The notes: a model not told the origin generated them from the sequence alone. DNA of 64,000 bases from DASWJZ01 sp963761005 (GCA_963761005.1 CAVXFK010000026.1:310001-374000); one strand, 5' to 3'; shown: positions 8,606 through 18,951, counted from the stretch's first letter. Program-made: numbers and translations.

Positions 8606-9502
8606 ATGTTCTTGAGCGTCACCTCCGACGATTCCTGGATTGAGGTCGGTCGCTATCCTCGCGTCCGCGATGCCGAAGGCGCTGCCCTGGTGCTCGCCTC
8701 GGCGGGCATCGGGTCCCGCTTTGTTCGACAGCCGGAAGGCGTGACGCTGTTCGTCGCGGCCGACGATGCGCTCCGCGCGGGTCACGAGCTCTTCGAATAC
8801 GATCGCGAGAACCGGCGTCAGCCGGAGCCGTCGCTCCGATCCATGTGGGAGGGCGCGGACGCCGCGCTCGCGTTCGCGACCGTGCTCATCGTCATCTATG
8901 TCGCGGCGGGACGCCACATGTTCGGTCTCGACTGGGAGACGGCCGGCTACGCGCAGGCGGCTCTGATGCTCGGCGGCGAGTGGTGGCGCGCGCTGACCGC
9001 GCTCACACTGCACGCCGACCTTGAGCATCTCGCCAGCAATGTCTTCGCCGGCGGCGTGCTTGGCCTGTTCCTGGCGCAGACGCTTGGGCCGGGTCTGACG
9101 TGGCTCGCGATCGTGCTCGCGGGTGGTCTCGGCAACGCGCTAAACGCTATCGTCGAGCCGGCTCAGCACACGTCGATTGGCGCCTCGACCGGCGTCTTCG
9201 GAGCGCTCGGATTGCTCGCCGCGCTCGTGTGGCGGCGAAGGCAAGGATATTGGGCGCGGGGGCTTCGCCGCTGGCTCCCCCTGGCGGCGGCCCTCATGCT
9301 TCTGGCCTTCTTGGGATTTGGCGGGGAGCGCACCGACATCGGCGCCCATGTCGCCGGCTTCCTGATCGGCGTTCTGGGAGGAGCTGCACTACACTTCGCG
9401 GGAGCGCGCATCCCGCAAGGCCGCCGCGCCCAGCGCGCCTACGGTCTTGCTGCGCTCGCGCTGATGGCCTTCGCCTGGCTCGCAGCCTTGATAGCAGCGT
9501 GA
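8606..9502 (+). CDS. Rhomboid family intramembrane serine protease
   Basis: This is a 298-aa polytopic membrane protein. Residues 1-65 form a soluble domain resembling DUF2007 (signal-transducing type), starting IEVGRYPRVRDAEGAALVLA. The rhomboid domain follows: loop L1 EWWRALTALTLHADLEHLASN (given in part), the conserved His/Asn pair near 141-145, the serine motif IGASTGVFGALG with Ser194, and the catalytic His248 in DIGAHVAGF. The catalytic dyad is therefore intact. Substrates are unknown. It sits between the EVE gene and gpmA and shows no clear operon link. Confidence 0.85.
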   Translation: MFLSVTSDDSWIEVGRYPRVRDAEGAALVLASAGIGSRFVRQPEGVTLFVAADDALRAGHELFEYDRENRRQPEPSLRSMWEGADAALAFATVLIVIYVAAGRHMFGLDWETAGYAQAALMLGGEWWRALTALTLHADLEHLASNVFAGGVLGLFLAQTLGPGLTWLAIVLAGGLGNALNAIVEPAQHTSIGASTGVFGALGLLAALVWRRRQGYWARGLRRWLPLAAALMLLAFLGFGGERTDIGAHVAGFLIGVLGGAALHFAGARIPQGRRAQRAYGLAALALMAFAWLAALIAA

Positions 9503-9622
9503 GCCGAAAGGGGCAGGTGAGCCAAGGCCGCGCATCGGCATTGCGCGTCGCGATGAGGCGCTTCATATGGGGCCGTCTTCCCGCTCGGCGGGGACTATTC
9601 GCCTGCAACGATCGGAGCCCCC

Positions 9623-10243
9623 ATGGACCGTCTTCTCGTGCTCGTGCGCCACGGCCAGAGCGAATGGAACCTGAAGAACCTCTTCACCGGCTGGAAGGAC
9701 ATCGACCTCTCGCCGCTCGGGATCGACGAGGCGCGCTCGGCCGGCAAGAAGCTGAGAGCGCGCGGCTTCACCTTCGACGTCGCCTACACGAGCGCGCTGA
9801 TCCGCGCGCAGAACACGTTGAAGCTCATGCTGGAGGAGCTCGGCCAGACGGGGCTTGAGGAGTACCGCGACCAGGCGCTGAACGAGCGCGACTACGGCGA
9901 TCTCTCCGGTCTCAACAAGGACGACGCGCGCAAGAAATGGGGCGAGGAGCAGGTACACATCTGGCGCCGCTCCTACGCCACCAACCCGCCCGGCGGCGAA
10001 AGCCTGCGCGACACCGGCGCGCGCGTCTGGCCCTATTACCTGACGCGCATCCTCCCCGATGTGATGCGCGGCCGGCGGGTACTCGTTTCCGCGCACGGCA
10101 ATTCGCTCCGCTCGCTCGTCATGGTGCTCGACAAGCTCGACACCGAGCAGATCCTGAAGCTTGAGATCGCGACCGGGGTGCCGCTGGTCTACCACCTGAA
10201 CGACGACACGACGGTGGCGAAGAAAGAGATTCTTGGGGACTGA
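9623..10243 (+). CDS. gpmA: 2,3-bisphosphoglycerate-dependent phosphoglycerate mutase
   Basis: GpmA interconverts 3- and 2-phosphoglycerate in glycolysis and gluconeogenesis. The 206-aa protein opens with the phosphohistidine motif LVRHGQSEWN (His10), followed by LFTGWKDIDLSPLG, and has the second catalytic His in SAHGNSLRSLV. It is shorter than the E. coli enzyme (about 250 aa), as is usual for alphaproteobacterial forms, with a reduced C-terminus. The next gene starts 17 bases downstream, so they may be co-transcribed. Confidence 0.95.
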   Translation: MDRLLVLVRHGQSEWNLKNLFTGWKDIDLSPLGIDEARSAGKKLRARGFTFDVAYTSALIRAQNTLKLMLEELGQTGLEEYRDQALNERDYGDLSGLNKDDARKKWGEEQVHIWRRSYATNPPGGESLRDTGARVWPYYLTRILPDVMRGRRVLVSAHGNSLRSLVMVLDKLDTEQILKLEIATGVPLVYHLNDDTTVAKKEILGD

Positions 10244-10260
10244 TCCCGCATAATGGTGGC

Positions 10261-11100
10261 ATGACCGCAACGGTCGACACGACGCTCGACAAGATCGGCC
10301 GCTTCCTGGCGGAGCGGCTTCGCCGCGAGACCTCGGGTTACGAGCCCTACACACCCTCCGACCCCGACACGCTGCGTGCCATCCTGAAGCCCGGCGACGT
10401 GCTCCTCGTCGAGGGTCACCAATACATCTCGATGGTGATCGAGTATCTCACCATGTCGAGCTGGTCGCACGCCGCGCTCTTCGTTGGCGACATCCCGGGA
10501 AAAGTAGAGCCCGATGGGGAGCCGCATGTGCTGGTCGAGGTCAATCTCGGCGAAGGCTGCGTCTCCGCGCCGCTCTCCCGCTATACGACCTTCAACACCC
10601 GCGTCTGCCGCCCGGTCATGCTCTCCTATTCCGATCAGCAGCGCGTCGTGCGCTTCCTCGTCGAGCGGATCGGGCTCCGCTATGATATGCGCAATCTCTT
10701 CGACCTGATCCGCTACTTCTTCCCGCTGCCGCTGCCGAGCGGCTGGCGACGGCGGGCCATCGCCTTCGGCTCCAGTGATCCGACCCGCGCCATCTGCTCC
10801 TCGCTCATCGCCGAAGCGTTCCAGGCGGTCGGCTATCCGATCCTGCCGCGCATCGTCCCCTCGGCAGACGAAGATCGGAAGGCGCGGCAGGCGCGGCGAC
10901 AGCACTATTACATCCGCCACCATTCGCTCTTCGCGCCGCGCGACTTCGACCTCTCGCCCTATTTCTCAGTGGTGAAGCCGACGCTCGAGCGCGGCTTCGA
11001 CTACAAGAGCATCCGCTGGGTGGATGAGCACACGCCGGCGGACGCTCCGCCCGCGCCGCTCGGCGCGGAAGCCGAAGGAGGAGCGGCCGGCGCGACCTGA
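10261..11100 (+). CDS. YiiX/YebB-like permuted NlpC/P60 cysteine hydrolase
   Basis: This 279-aa protein resembles the YiiX/YebB-like group of circularly permuted NlpC/P60 papain-fold enzymes. The order is His first (SSWSHAALFVG, about residue 62), then acidic strand residues (VLVEVNLGEG), then the nucleophile Cys in RAICSSLIAEAFQ (about residue 180). The C-terminus is Ala/Pro-rich and probably disordered. No signal peptide is evident. Members are suggested to be peptidases, amidases or lipid acyl-hydrolases; the substrate here is unknown. Confidence 0.75.
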   Translation: MTATVDTTLDKIGRFLAERLRRETSGYEPYTPSDPDTLRAILKPGDVLLVEGHQYISMVIEYLTMSSWSHAALFVGDIPGKVEPDGEPHVLVEVNLGEGCVSAPLSRYTTFNTRVCRPVMLSYSDQQRVVRFLVERIGLRYDMRNLFDLIRYFFPLPLPSGWRRRAIAFGSSDPTRAICSSLIAEAFQAVGYPILPRIVPSADEDRKARQARRQHYYIRHHSLFAPRDFDLSPYFSVVKPTLERGFDYKSIRWVDEHTPADAPPAPLGAEAEGGAAGAT

Positions 11101-11201
11101 CGCGCGTCACGCCACCTTGCTGCTTCATCAGGAACGCCGAGGAGATCGGGCCTGTTTCGATTGGGGCTGGGATGCGCTCGGAATGCGGGCATCCCGGAGG
11201 C

Positions 11202-12107
11202 TCACACCGCCGCCCGCCGACGCGCGGGGACGGTCATCGCAGCGACGCCGGCGACGACGCAGGCGAGGCCGAGCCAGGCGGTCGAGGTCAGGGCCTCTCC
11301 AAGGAAGAGAACGCCGATAGCGACGCCGATCGGCACGCGTAGATAGGCCTGCGCTGTGGTGCCGATTGAGCCGAGCGTCTGCACCAGGCGGAAGTAAATG
11401 GCGAAGGCGAGCGCGGTCGAGAGGACCGCGAGCCCAAGCAGCGCCAGCACGGACGCCGTGGAGGGAGCCAGCGTCCAGGGGCGGTCGATCGCGAGGCTCG
11501 CCGGGATGAGGATCGCCGCGCCACAGATCATCGAGCCCGCCGCCGGCATCATCGGGTCGAGGCCCTTAAAGCCCTTTCCGAAGATCGCCGCGCCCGCATA
11601 ACAGATGGTCGCAGCGACGATGGCGATCTGTGCCCAGAGCTCGTGCCCTATGCCGCCGAGCGCCTGGACGCCGATGATAAGGCATATCCCGAAGAGCCCG
11701 GCCGCGACCCCGAACAGCTTGCGCCCCGTCACCGCCTCGTGGCGCGTGACGAGCACCGTCAGCAGGAACGTGAAGATCGGAGAGGTGGAGTTCAGGATCG
11801 TCGCCAGCGCGGCGTCGGTGGTCTGCTCCGCCCATGCGATCAGCGTGAACGGAACGACGCTGTTAAGGCAGGCCTGAACCAGGAACCTGAGCCACGTCGC
11901 GATGTCCTTCGGGAGGCGCAGACCGCGCCAGCGAATGATTGCCGTCAGGATCGCGCCGGCGAGGAGCGTGCGCGAGGCGATCAGGGTCACTGGCGGGATA
12001 GTTTCGACGCCGACCTTGATGAAGGTATAGGAGGCGCCCCATAGCGCGGAAAGCGCGAGCAGAAGTGCGAGCTCCTTCGTCATATTCGGCCGGCTGATCG
12101 TCGTCAT
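11202..12107 (-). CDS. DMT superfamily (EamA) transporter
   Basis: This is a ten-helix drug/metabolite exporter of about 301 aa with two EamA repeats. The first begins ALLLALSALWGASYTFIKVG (partly quoted) and the second includes ATICYAGAAIFGKG and a terminal AWLGLACVVAGVAAM. The open frame extends to 12191, but the ATG at 12107 with GGAC upstream is the likelier start; ATG 12083 is a further option. It is divergent from an ArsR-type regulator (12233), which probably controls it. The substrate is unknown; amino acids or related metabolites are typical for this family. Confidence 0.85.
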   Translation of the reverse strand: MTTISRPNMTKELALLLALSALWGASYTFIKVGVETIPPVTLIASRTLLAGAILTAIIRWRGLRLPKDIATWLRFLVQACLNSVVPFTLIAWAEQTTDAALATILNSTSPIFTFLLTVLVTRHEAVTGRKLFGVAAGLFGICLIIGVQALGGIGHELWAQIAIVAATICYAGAAIFGKGFKGLDPMMPAAGSMICGAAILIPASLAIDRPWTLAPSTASVLALLGLAVLSTALAFAIYFRLVQTLGSIGTTAQAYLRVPIGVAIGVLFLGEALTSTAWLGLACVVAGVAAMTVPARRRAAV

Positions 12108-12232
12108 TGCTGTCCACGAAGATGCTGCTGCTCTCCCTCTTCTTCCTTGGCCTGAAACCTTGCTCCGATGTTTCGGCCGTGGCCGAACCATGGGCTGCTG
12201 ACGGCGATCGATGCGCCTGCTAGTCTTTGGGA

Positions 12233-12943
12233 ATGTCGAACGTCGCCTCCGGAAACGCGATCGCCGAAGTCGCGAGCCTCATCGGGGACGCCGCCCGCGC
12301 CAACATGCTGTCCGCATTGATGGGCGGGCAGGCGCTGACGGCCGGCGAGCTGGCGCGCCACGCCGGCGTCACGCCGCAGACGACAAGCGGTCATCTTGCC
12401 AAGCTGACGGACGCGCGTCTGATCGCTTCGGAAAAGCAGGGGCGGCACCGCTATTACCGTCTGTCGTCGCCTGAGATTGCGCACGCTATCCATGCGCTGA
12501 TGTCGGTCGCCGCCGCGGGGCCGAAACGCTATCGCCCGGTCGGTCCGCGCGACGAGGCTCTACGGATCGCGCGCACCTGCTACGATCATATGGCCGGCAG
12601 GCTCGCTTTGGCTGTGACGGACTCCTTGTGCGGCAGCGACTATGTCGTCTTCGCCGATGGAGCCGGCCTTATCACCGACGAAGGTCTGCGCTTCTTCCGT
12701 GATCTCGGGATCGATCTTGAAGCGGAGACCCGCTCCAGGCGGCCGCTGTGCCGAACCTGCCTCGACTGGAGCGAACGCCGCCTACATCTCTCCGGGCGCC
12801 TCGGCGCGGCGCTTCTCGACAGACTCTTCGAACTCCGCTGGATCGCCCGCGTGCCGGAAAGCCGCGCGCTCAGGATCACTCGGCCGGGCGAGGCCGGCTT
12901 CATGCGAACCTTTGAGCTTCCCGCCGATTGGCGGCAGGCCTAG
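12233..12943 (+). CDS. ArsR family transcriptional regulator
   Basis: This 236-aa regulator has an N-terminal winged helix of ArsR type: IGDAARANMLSALMGGQALTAGELARH (shown as a whole only by position, residues 16-42), recognition helix TPQTTSGHLAKLTDARL and wing KQGRHRYYRL. The long C-terminal part (about residues 100-236) contains a CRTCLDWSERR segment with a C-x2-C pair and may bind metal or a ligand. This longer architecture is common for regulators divergent from exporters. It probably represses the DMT gene across the 125-base spacer. It overlaps the 3' end of mbfA by 4 bases, tail-to-tail. Confidence 0.85.
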   Translation: MSNVASGNAIAEVASLIGDAARANMLSALMGGQALTAGELARHAGVTPQTTSGHLAKLTDARLIASEKQGRHRYYRLSSPEIAHAIHALMSVAAAGPKRYRPVGPRDEALRIARTCYDHMAGRLALAVTDSLCGSDYVVFADGAGLITDEGLRFFRDLGIDLEAETRSRRPLCRTCLDWSERRLHLSGRLGAALLDRLFELRWIARVPESRALRITRPGEAGFMRTFELPADWRQA

Positions 12944-13917
12944 GCGCTGCCGATCAATATCCCGGCTGCGAAGACGAGCGCGCCCCCGAGCACGATCTGG
13001 AAGCTCGCGCGCCAAAACTGCGTTTCCATGTAACGCCAGCGGATCCAGGCGATGGCGATGAGCTCGATGATGACCACGAGCACCGCGATCGCCGTCGCCG
13101 TGAAGAAATGCGGAATGAGATAGGGCAGCGTGTGCCCGAGCCCGCCGATCGTCGTCATCACGCCGCAGGCGAAACCGCGGAGCAAAGGCGAGCCACGGCC
13201 GGTGAGCGCCCCGTCGTCGGAGAGCGCCTCGGTGAAGCCCATCGAGATGCCGGCGCCGATCGACGCGGCCATGCCGACGAGGAACGTCTGCCACGGGTCG
13301 TGCGTGGCGAAGGCCGCTGCGAAGACCGGCGCGAGCGTCGAGACGGAGCCGTCCATCAGCCCGGCGAGCCCCGGCTGCACATAGGTCAGCACGAACTGCC
13401 GGTGCGCGACCGCGTCCTCCTCCGCACGTGCGGAGGTGCCGAGCAACTCGTGCTCTAGCCGCTCCGCCGTCTGAACGTGGCCGGCCTCCGCCGCGGCGAG
13501 GTCGCCGAGGAGCTTGCGCGTCTCTGCGTCGCTCGTGCGCTGCGCGGCCTTCAGATAGAAGCTCCGCGCCTCCTCCTCCATCAGCCCGACTTCCTCGCGC
13601 ACGCGCTCGATGCCGAGTTGGCTCACGAGCCAGTACGGGCGGCGCTGATAGAAGCCGGTGACGTGTTCGCGGCGGATGACGGGGATGGTCTCGCCAAAGC
13701 GGCTGCGGAAGGCCTCGATCAGGCGGCGGCGATGCGTATCCTCCTCCTTCGCCATTGCGTCGAAGATGGCTGCGCTCTGCGGATATTGCGGCCTGAGGCG
13801 CTCCGCGTAGGTCGCGTAGACCCGGCTGTCTTCCTCTTCCGACGAAATGGCGAGCGCCAGAATCTCCGGCTCGGTCAGATCGGAAAAGCGCTTGCGGTCG
13901 CGGAAGCCGGGGATCAT
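12940..13917 (-). CDS. mbfA: Membrane-bound ferritin / iron exporter MbfA
   Basis: This 325-aa protein has the MbfA architecture: an N-terminal ferritin-like (erythrin-vacuolar iron transport) domain, with Glu-rich helices EEEDSRVYATYAERL, AKEEDTHRRRL and EEEARSFYLKAA forming a di-iron site, followed from about residue 180 by a VIT1/CCC1-type membrane domain (GLMDGSVSTLAPVFAAAF, GAGISMGFTEALSDDG, VVIIELIAIAWIRW). MbfA exports iron and protects against iron and peroxide stress in Agrobacterium and Bradyrhizobium. The gene is preceded by an ICE-like box, consistent with control by Irr. Confidence 0.92.
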   Translation of the reverse strand: MIPGFRDRKRFSDLTEPEILALAISSEEEDSRVYATYAERLRPQYPQSAAIFDAMAKEEDTHRRRLIEAFRSRFGETIPVIRREHVTGFYQRRPYWLVSQLGIERVREEVGLMEEEARSFYLKAAQRTSDAETRKLLGDLAAAEAGHVQTAERLEHELLGTSARAEEDAVAHRQFVLTYVQPGLAGLMDGSVSTLAPVFAAAFATHDPWQTFLVGMAASIGAGISMGFTEALSDDGALTGRGSPLLRGFACGVMTTIGGLGHTLPYLIPHFFTATAIAVLVVIIELIAIAWIRWRYMETQFWRASFQIVLGGALVFAAGILIGSA

Positions 13918-13930
13918 GCGCGAGACTTAG

Positions 13931-13947
13931 GTTGGAATAGTTCTAAA
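13931..13947 (-). promoter_or_regulatory. ICE-box-like Irr operator of mbfA
   Basis: On the mbfA strand the sequence reads TTTAGAACTATTCCAAC, ending 14 bases before the mbfA start codon. It matches the dyad core TTTAGAA-N3-TTCTAAA of the iron control element bound by Irr in alphaproteobacteria, with one mismatch in the second arm core. mbfA is a known Irr-repressed gene in Agrobacterium and Bradyrhizobium, so site and gene support each other. Confidence 0.75.
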
Positions 13948-14025
13948 GTCTAGGCGCTGGTTCCTCCGTCGTCTTCGACGGGGGAGGGGGACCGTGCGGC
14001 CTGGGTCTTACCGCCCACCGTTGAT

Positions 14026-14126
14026 GTCGTCATTGCCGGACTTGATCCGGCAATCCATTCCGCGAGCGCTGTACCAAGTGGAATCGCCCCGGAATGGATG
14101 CCCGGGTCGAGCCCGGGCATGACGAC
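14026..14126. repeat. Palindromic intergenic repeat, family B
   Basis: This is a 101-base element with terminal inverted repeats GTCGTCAT and ATGACGAC. Each half holds its own palindrome (CCGGACTTGATCCGG on the left, GCCCGGGTCGAGCCCGGGC on the right), and the inner parts GCAATCCATTCC and GGAATGGATGCC are also near-complementary. The pattern of GTCATTGCCGG...GATCCGG and CCCGGG...GCATGAC units is frequent between genes in Rhizobiales and related groups. It lies downstream of both udgX and the mbfA promoter region. Confidence 0.75.
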
Positions 14127-14143
14127 GGTGGGAACATTGAGCC

Positions 14144-14773
14144 CTACGCCGCCATCCTCAAGTCCCGTATGAAATCCCTGAAAGCGCGCTCCTTGTCCTG
14201 ATCCGGCACGCGCAGGATCATCGAAGGGTGCACGGTGATGAGAAGCCGGAATCCGCGCGGATCGTCGACGATGCGGCCGCGCTCGGAAAGCACGCGGACG
14301 ACGCGCCCGAAGAGCGCCTGGCCGGCGGTCCCGCCGAGCGCCACGACGAGTTCGGGCTTCACGATCTTGAGCTCACGCTCAAGCCACCATTTGCACGCCT
14401 CGATCTCCGGGGTCTCCGGCTTCTTGTGGATGCGCTTCTTGCCGCGCGGCTCGAACTTGAAGTGCTTCACCGCGTTGGTGACGTAGACTTCTTTGCGGTC
14501 GATCCCCGCCTCTTCGAGCGCGCGATCGAGAAGCTTGCCGGCCGGCCCGACGAAGGGTCGGCCCTGAAGATCCTCCTGGTCGCCGGGCTGCTCGCCCACC
14601 ATCACGATGCGCGCGTCCGGCGGTCCTTCGCCGAATACTGTTTGCGTGGCGCGCTCGTAGAGCGGGCAACGCGTGCAGTGCGCCGCTTCGTCGCGCAACG
14701 CCGCGATCGTGGTGTTCGGCCCGATATCGGGAAGCTCAGGATCGTCCGATGAGAAAAGGTCTCGCTGCGACAT
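14144..14773 (-). CDS. udgX: UdgX-type uracil-DNA glycosylase
   Basis: This 209-aa member of the uracil-DNA glycosylase superfamily (family 4-like) has motif A GEQPGDQEDLQGRPFVGPAG (residues 60-79) and motif B VHPSMILR. It also has the UdgX-specific insertion RGKKRIHKKPE, with His116 at the position of the covalent-linking His of Mycobacterium UdgX. Three Cys (33, 36, 127) are candidates for iron-sulfur binding. In UdgX the His in the KRRIH-type loop forms a lasting covalent bond to the uracil-excision site in DNA. The ATG at 14773 fits the family length. Confidence 0.9.
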   Translation of the reverse strand: MSQRDLFSSDDPELPDIGPNTTIAALRDEAAHCTRCPLYERATQTVFGEGPPDARIVMVGEQPGDQEDLQGRPFVGPAGKLLDRALEEAGIDRKEVYVTNAVKHFKFEPRGKKRIHKKPETPEIEACKWWLERELKIVKPELVVALGGTAGQALFGRVVRVLSERGRIVDDPRGFRLLITVHPSMILRVPDQDKERAFRDFIRDLRMAA

Positions 14774-14839
14774 GATCCGCCTCCGGCCAAGACATGCGCA
14801 TCACGCTCGGCGCACTTTCTGGCCGCGTGTCATCCGCCG

Positions 14840-15055
14840 CTACGGCTGGGCGGAACCTTCCGCCTGCTCGGCCGCATGGAATCCGATCTTCTTGTGCGTT
14901 CCGTCGCAGAACGGCTTCGTGCTGGAGCCCCCGCAACGACAGAGCGCGAAGGATTCTTTCACGGTATAGGCTCTGCCGTCGGCGTCGAGCACTTCGACGG
15001 AGCCGCTCACGAGATATGGGCCGTTTCTGCTGACCTTTATCGACACGTCGGCCAT
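14840..15055 (-). CDS. CDGSH iron-sulfur domain-containing protein
   Basis: This small protein (71 aa) has one CDGSH motif, CRCGGSSTKPFCDGTH, which supplies the three Cys and one His ligands of a [2Fe-2S] cluster. The N-terminal strands ISIKV-like (DVSIKVSRNGPYLVSG) match the bacterial mitoNEET-like family. The ATG at 15055 is preferred over an upstream extension reaching 15118, which lacks the fold. The function is not known; redox or cluster transfer roles are proposed for the family. Confidence 0.88.
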   Translation of the reverse strand: MADVSIKVSRNGPYLVSGSVEVLDADGRAYTVKESFALCRCGGSSTKPFCDGTHKKIGFHAAEQAEGSAQP

Positions 15056-15135
15056 TGATGCCTCCACTTCGCGACCGCCTGCACGAGAGATGCCAGCATG
15101 TTCGGCGCGTGATGGCAATCAGATCGGCGCTCTCC

Positions 15136-15645
15136 CTAGATCAACATCTTCTGCATGAAAACGAGATCGAGATAGCCTCCAAATTTCTGTCCGACCTCCG
15201 GCATGCGCGCCGTTTCCTTGAAGCCGAGCTCTTCGTGCAGCCGAAGCGAGGGCGTGTTATCGCCGGCGATGCCGCCGATCATGACATGCATGCCTTGAGC
15301 GCGCGCCCGCGCTTCCAGGGCGGTCAGGAGCGCACGGGCGATGCCGTGGCGCCGCGCCGCCTCCGCCACGTAGACGGAATGCTCGACCGTCTGCCGGTAG
15401 CCGTCGAAAGGACGGAAAGGGCCGTAGCTTGCATAGCCGAGCACCGCGGCGCCCTCGACGGCGACGAGGATCGGAAACCCCGCTTCGGTCCGCCCGCGCC
15501 ACCAATTTCGGCGGTTCTCCAGGTCGACGATGACGTCGTTCCAGATCGCCGTCGTGTTGACCACTGCGTGGTTATAGATCGCGAGAATGCCGGGAAGATG
15601 CGCCTCGCCAGCGTCCAAAACCCGAAACCCCGCGCCTTCGCCCAT
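15136..15645 (-). CDS. GNAT N-acetyltransferase, phosphinothricin/methionine-sulfoximine type
   Basis: This 169-aa acetyltransferase resembles the Pat/Bar and YncA group: ILAIYNHAVVNTTAIWND near the N-terminus, SVYVAEAARRHGIARALLTALE with the acetyl-CoA motif R-R-x-G-I-A, and IAGDNTPSLRLHEELGFKET. Enzymes of this subfamily acetylate small amino-acid analogues such as methionine sulfoximine or phosphinothricin. It is divergent from lepA with about 70 bases between starts. Confidence 0.87.
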   Translation of the reverse strand: MGEGAGFRVLDAGEAHLPGILAIYNHAVVNTTAIWNDVIVDLENRRNWWRGRTEAGFPILVAVEGAAVLGYASYGPFRPFDGYRQTVEHSVYVAEAARRHGIARALLTALEARARAQGMHVMIGGIAGDNTPSLRLHEELGFKETARMPEVGQKFGGYLDLVFMQKMLI

Positions 15646-15716
15646 CGCCGCCTCCGAACGCCGCTTTGACGCCTCGGTCCCCGATGCTACATCCCGCCTC
15701 CGACCACGGAAGCTTC

Positions 15717-17519
<1,803 letters not shown>

Positions 17520-17914
17520 CCCGACGCGTTGTTCGGGATGAAGGACCTCCGACAGTCCGTTGCCGGGGTTGAGGTTTCAGCGCGCAGTGTTCAGTTCGAA
17601 CAGGTCCCGAACATGCGTTGCTCGATTGCGAGCGATGGGTCGAGCCGATCGGAGTAGGCGATGCTCGAACGCACGGCCCCTGAAGCCCTCGTGGTTCGAG
17701 GCTCGCCCTTCAGGGCTCGCACCTCACCATGAGGGTGTTGGTCGTCGCGCCGGAAAAATGGCCGCCAGCTGGCAGATCACGTCACGCGTTTTTGCCGGGC
17801 CGAGCCGGCTGATCCTTTCATCCCCGTTCGGGCTGACGGCTTTTCCTTCCTTGAAACACGCCTTGCCCGCTTTGATATGAAGCAAATCAGCAACAGCAGC
17901 GGGGCGAGCCGCGC
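17520..17914. other. Gene-free region after lepA with a partial family A repeat
   Basis: No supportable gene was found in this 395-base gap. At 17692-17742 there is a repeat that begins GTGGTTCGAGGCTCGCCC and ends CACCTCACCATGAGGG. It corresponds to the right half of the longer element at 19005-19149 but lacks nine bases in the middle (CGGCAGGCT-type segment) and the whole left half. The remainder shows no terminator with a clear T-run. It marks the left edge of an accessory-looking patch. Confidence 0.55.
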
Positions 17915-18796
17915 ATGCCTGAAGCCGGCCATGAATTCGAAAACCGACGTCTGGGGAAGTCCGCAATAGAGGTAATTCCGATAGGCATCGGCACCAACAA
18001 ATGGGGCAAGGGCGATCCGGAAGCGCTTATGGAAAGCTATCGCTGCGTCGCTGCGGCGGGGCCGGCCCTGATCGACACGGCGGAGGTTTACGGCTCGGAG
18101 AAGGCCATCGGCAGATGTCACCGCGAGGCGTCGGAGCGTGCGCTTCTGGCCTCGAAATTTGCGCCGTTTCCCTTTCGCGCGTCCCCGCGCAGCCTCATCA
18201 GGGCACTCGACCGCACTCTGTCCCGTCTTGGGGTTGAAACGATCGATCTTTACTATTTGCACTTCGCGCTGCCACTGGTCGACCTCAAGGTCTTTGCAGA
18301 CGGACTTGCCGAGGCCGTAAAATCGGGCAAAGCGAGGTCAGTGGGCGTGAGCAATCTCGGCGCGGGCAAAATGCGCCGGATGGCCGATCTTCTCGACAAG
18401 TCCGGTATTCCGCTTGCAGCAAACGAGGTCCGCTACAGCCTTACGGCACGCAAACCCGAGACAAATGGAGTTCTTAAGGCCTGCCGGGAGCTTGGCGTCG
18501 CTCTTGTCGCATATATGCCACTCTCATCAGGATCGCTGTCAGCCGGTAGTAAGCCGAAGGAACGATCAGAGCTTCGCGGGCTCCTGTCTGACATCGCCAA
18601 GGCACGCAATGCCTCGATCAGCCAGGTTTCGCTCAATTGGCTGCTGTGCCGGGATGCGTGCATCATCCCCATACCAGGCGCGACGAGACCGCAGCACGCC
18701 GCCGACAATTTGAAGGCTCTGGACTGGCGCCTGAGCGACGACGAGTTCAACGCGCTCGACCGTGCTTCGGCTCCGACCGGATCGGCGCCTTCATGA
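17915..18796 (+). CDS. Aldo/keto reductase family oxidoreductase
   Basis: This 293-aa protein is an NADPH-dependent (beta/alpha)8 aldo/keto reductase. The catalytic tetrad can be read: Asp and Tyr in LIDTAEVYGS, Lys in LLASKFAPFP, His in DLYYLHFA. The nucleotide-binding C-terminal part includes NWLLCRDACIIPIPGATRPQ. The substrate is unknown. Its base composition seems more mixed than neighbouring lepA, and it lies between intergenic repeats, which hints at a mobile or recently acquired segment. The gene ends in ATGA overlapping a short remnant frame. Confidence 0.87.
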   Translation: MPEAGHEFENRRLGKSAIEVIPIGIGTNKWGKGDPEALMESYRCVAAAGPALIDTAEVYGSEKAIGRCHREASERALLASKFAPFPFRASPRSLIRALDRTLSRLGVETIDLYYLHFALPLVDLKVFADGLAEAVKSGKARSVGVSNLGAGKMRRMADLLDKSGIPLAANEVRYSLTARKPETNGVLKACRELGVALVAYMPLSSGSLSAGSKPKERSELRGLLSDIAKARNASISQVSLNWLLCRDACIIPIPGATRPQHAADNLKALDWRLSDDEFNALDRASAPTGSAPS

Positions 18797-18951
18797 CCGT
18801 GCAATCGGCGCTGGCGCATTTGAACGACGGCGCGTCGATCATCCTGACGGGCTCGACCTACGCGGCGGCGCGGACGAAGCGCGCCTTCGACGCGATGATG
18901 GAGATGAAGAAAATCGACGTGGCCAAGATCGAGAAGGCGAGGAGGGGGTAG
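18793..18951 (+). pseudogene. Chimeric remnant: SDR piece joined to VOC-family C-terminus
   Basis: This 52-codon frame starts at an ATG overlapping the aldo/keto reductase stop. Its first half (SALAHLNDGASIILTGST) looks like the central strand of a short-chain dehydrogenase. Its second half (TKRAFDAMMEMKKIDVAKIE, then KARRG) looks like the conserved C-terminus of PhnB/3-demethylubiquinone-methyltransferase-type VOC proteins. Neither half contains a full domain, so this is most likely two gene fragments joined by rearrangement. A second, independent copy of the VOC tail lies at 19178-19276. Confidence 0.5.
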
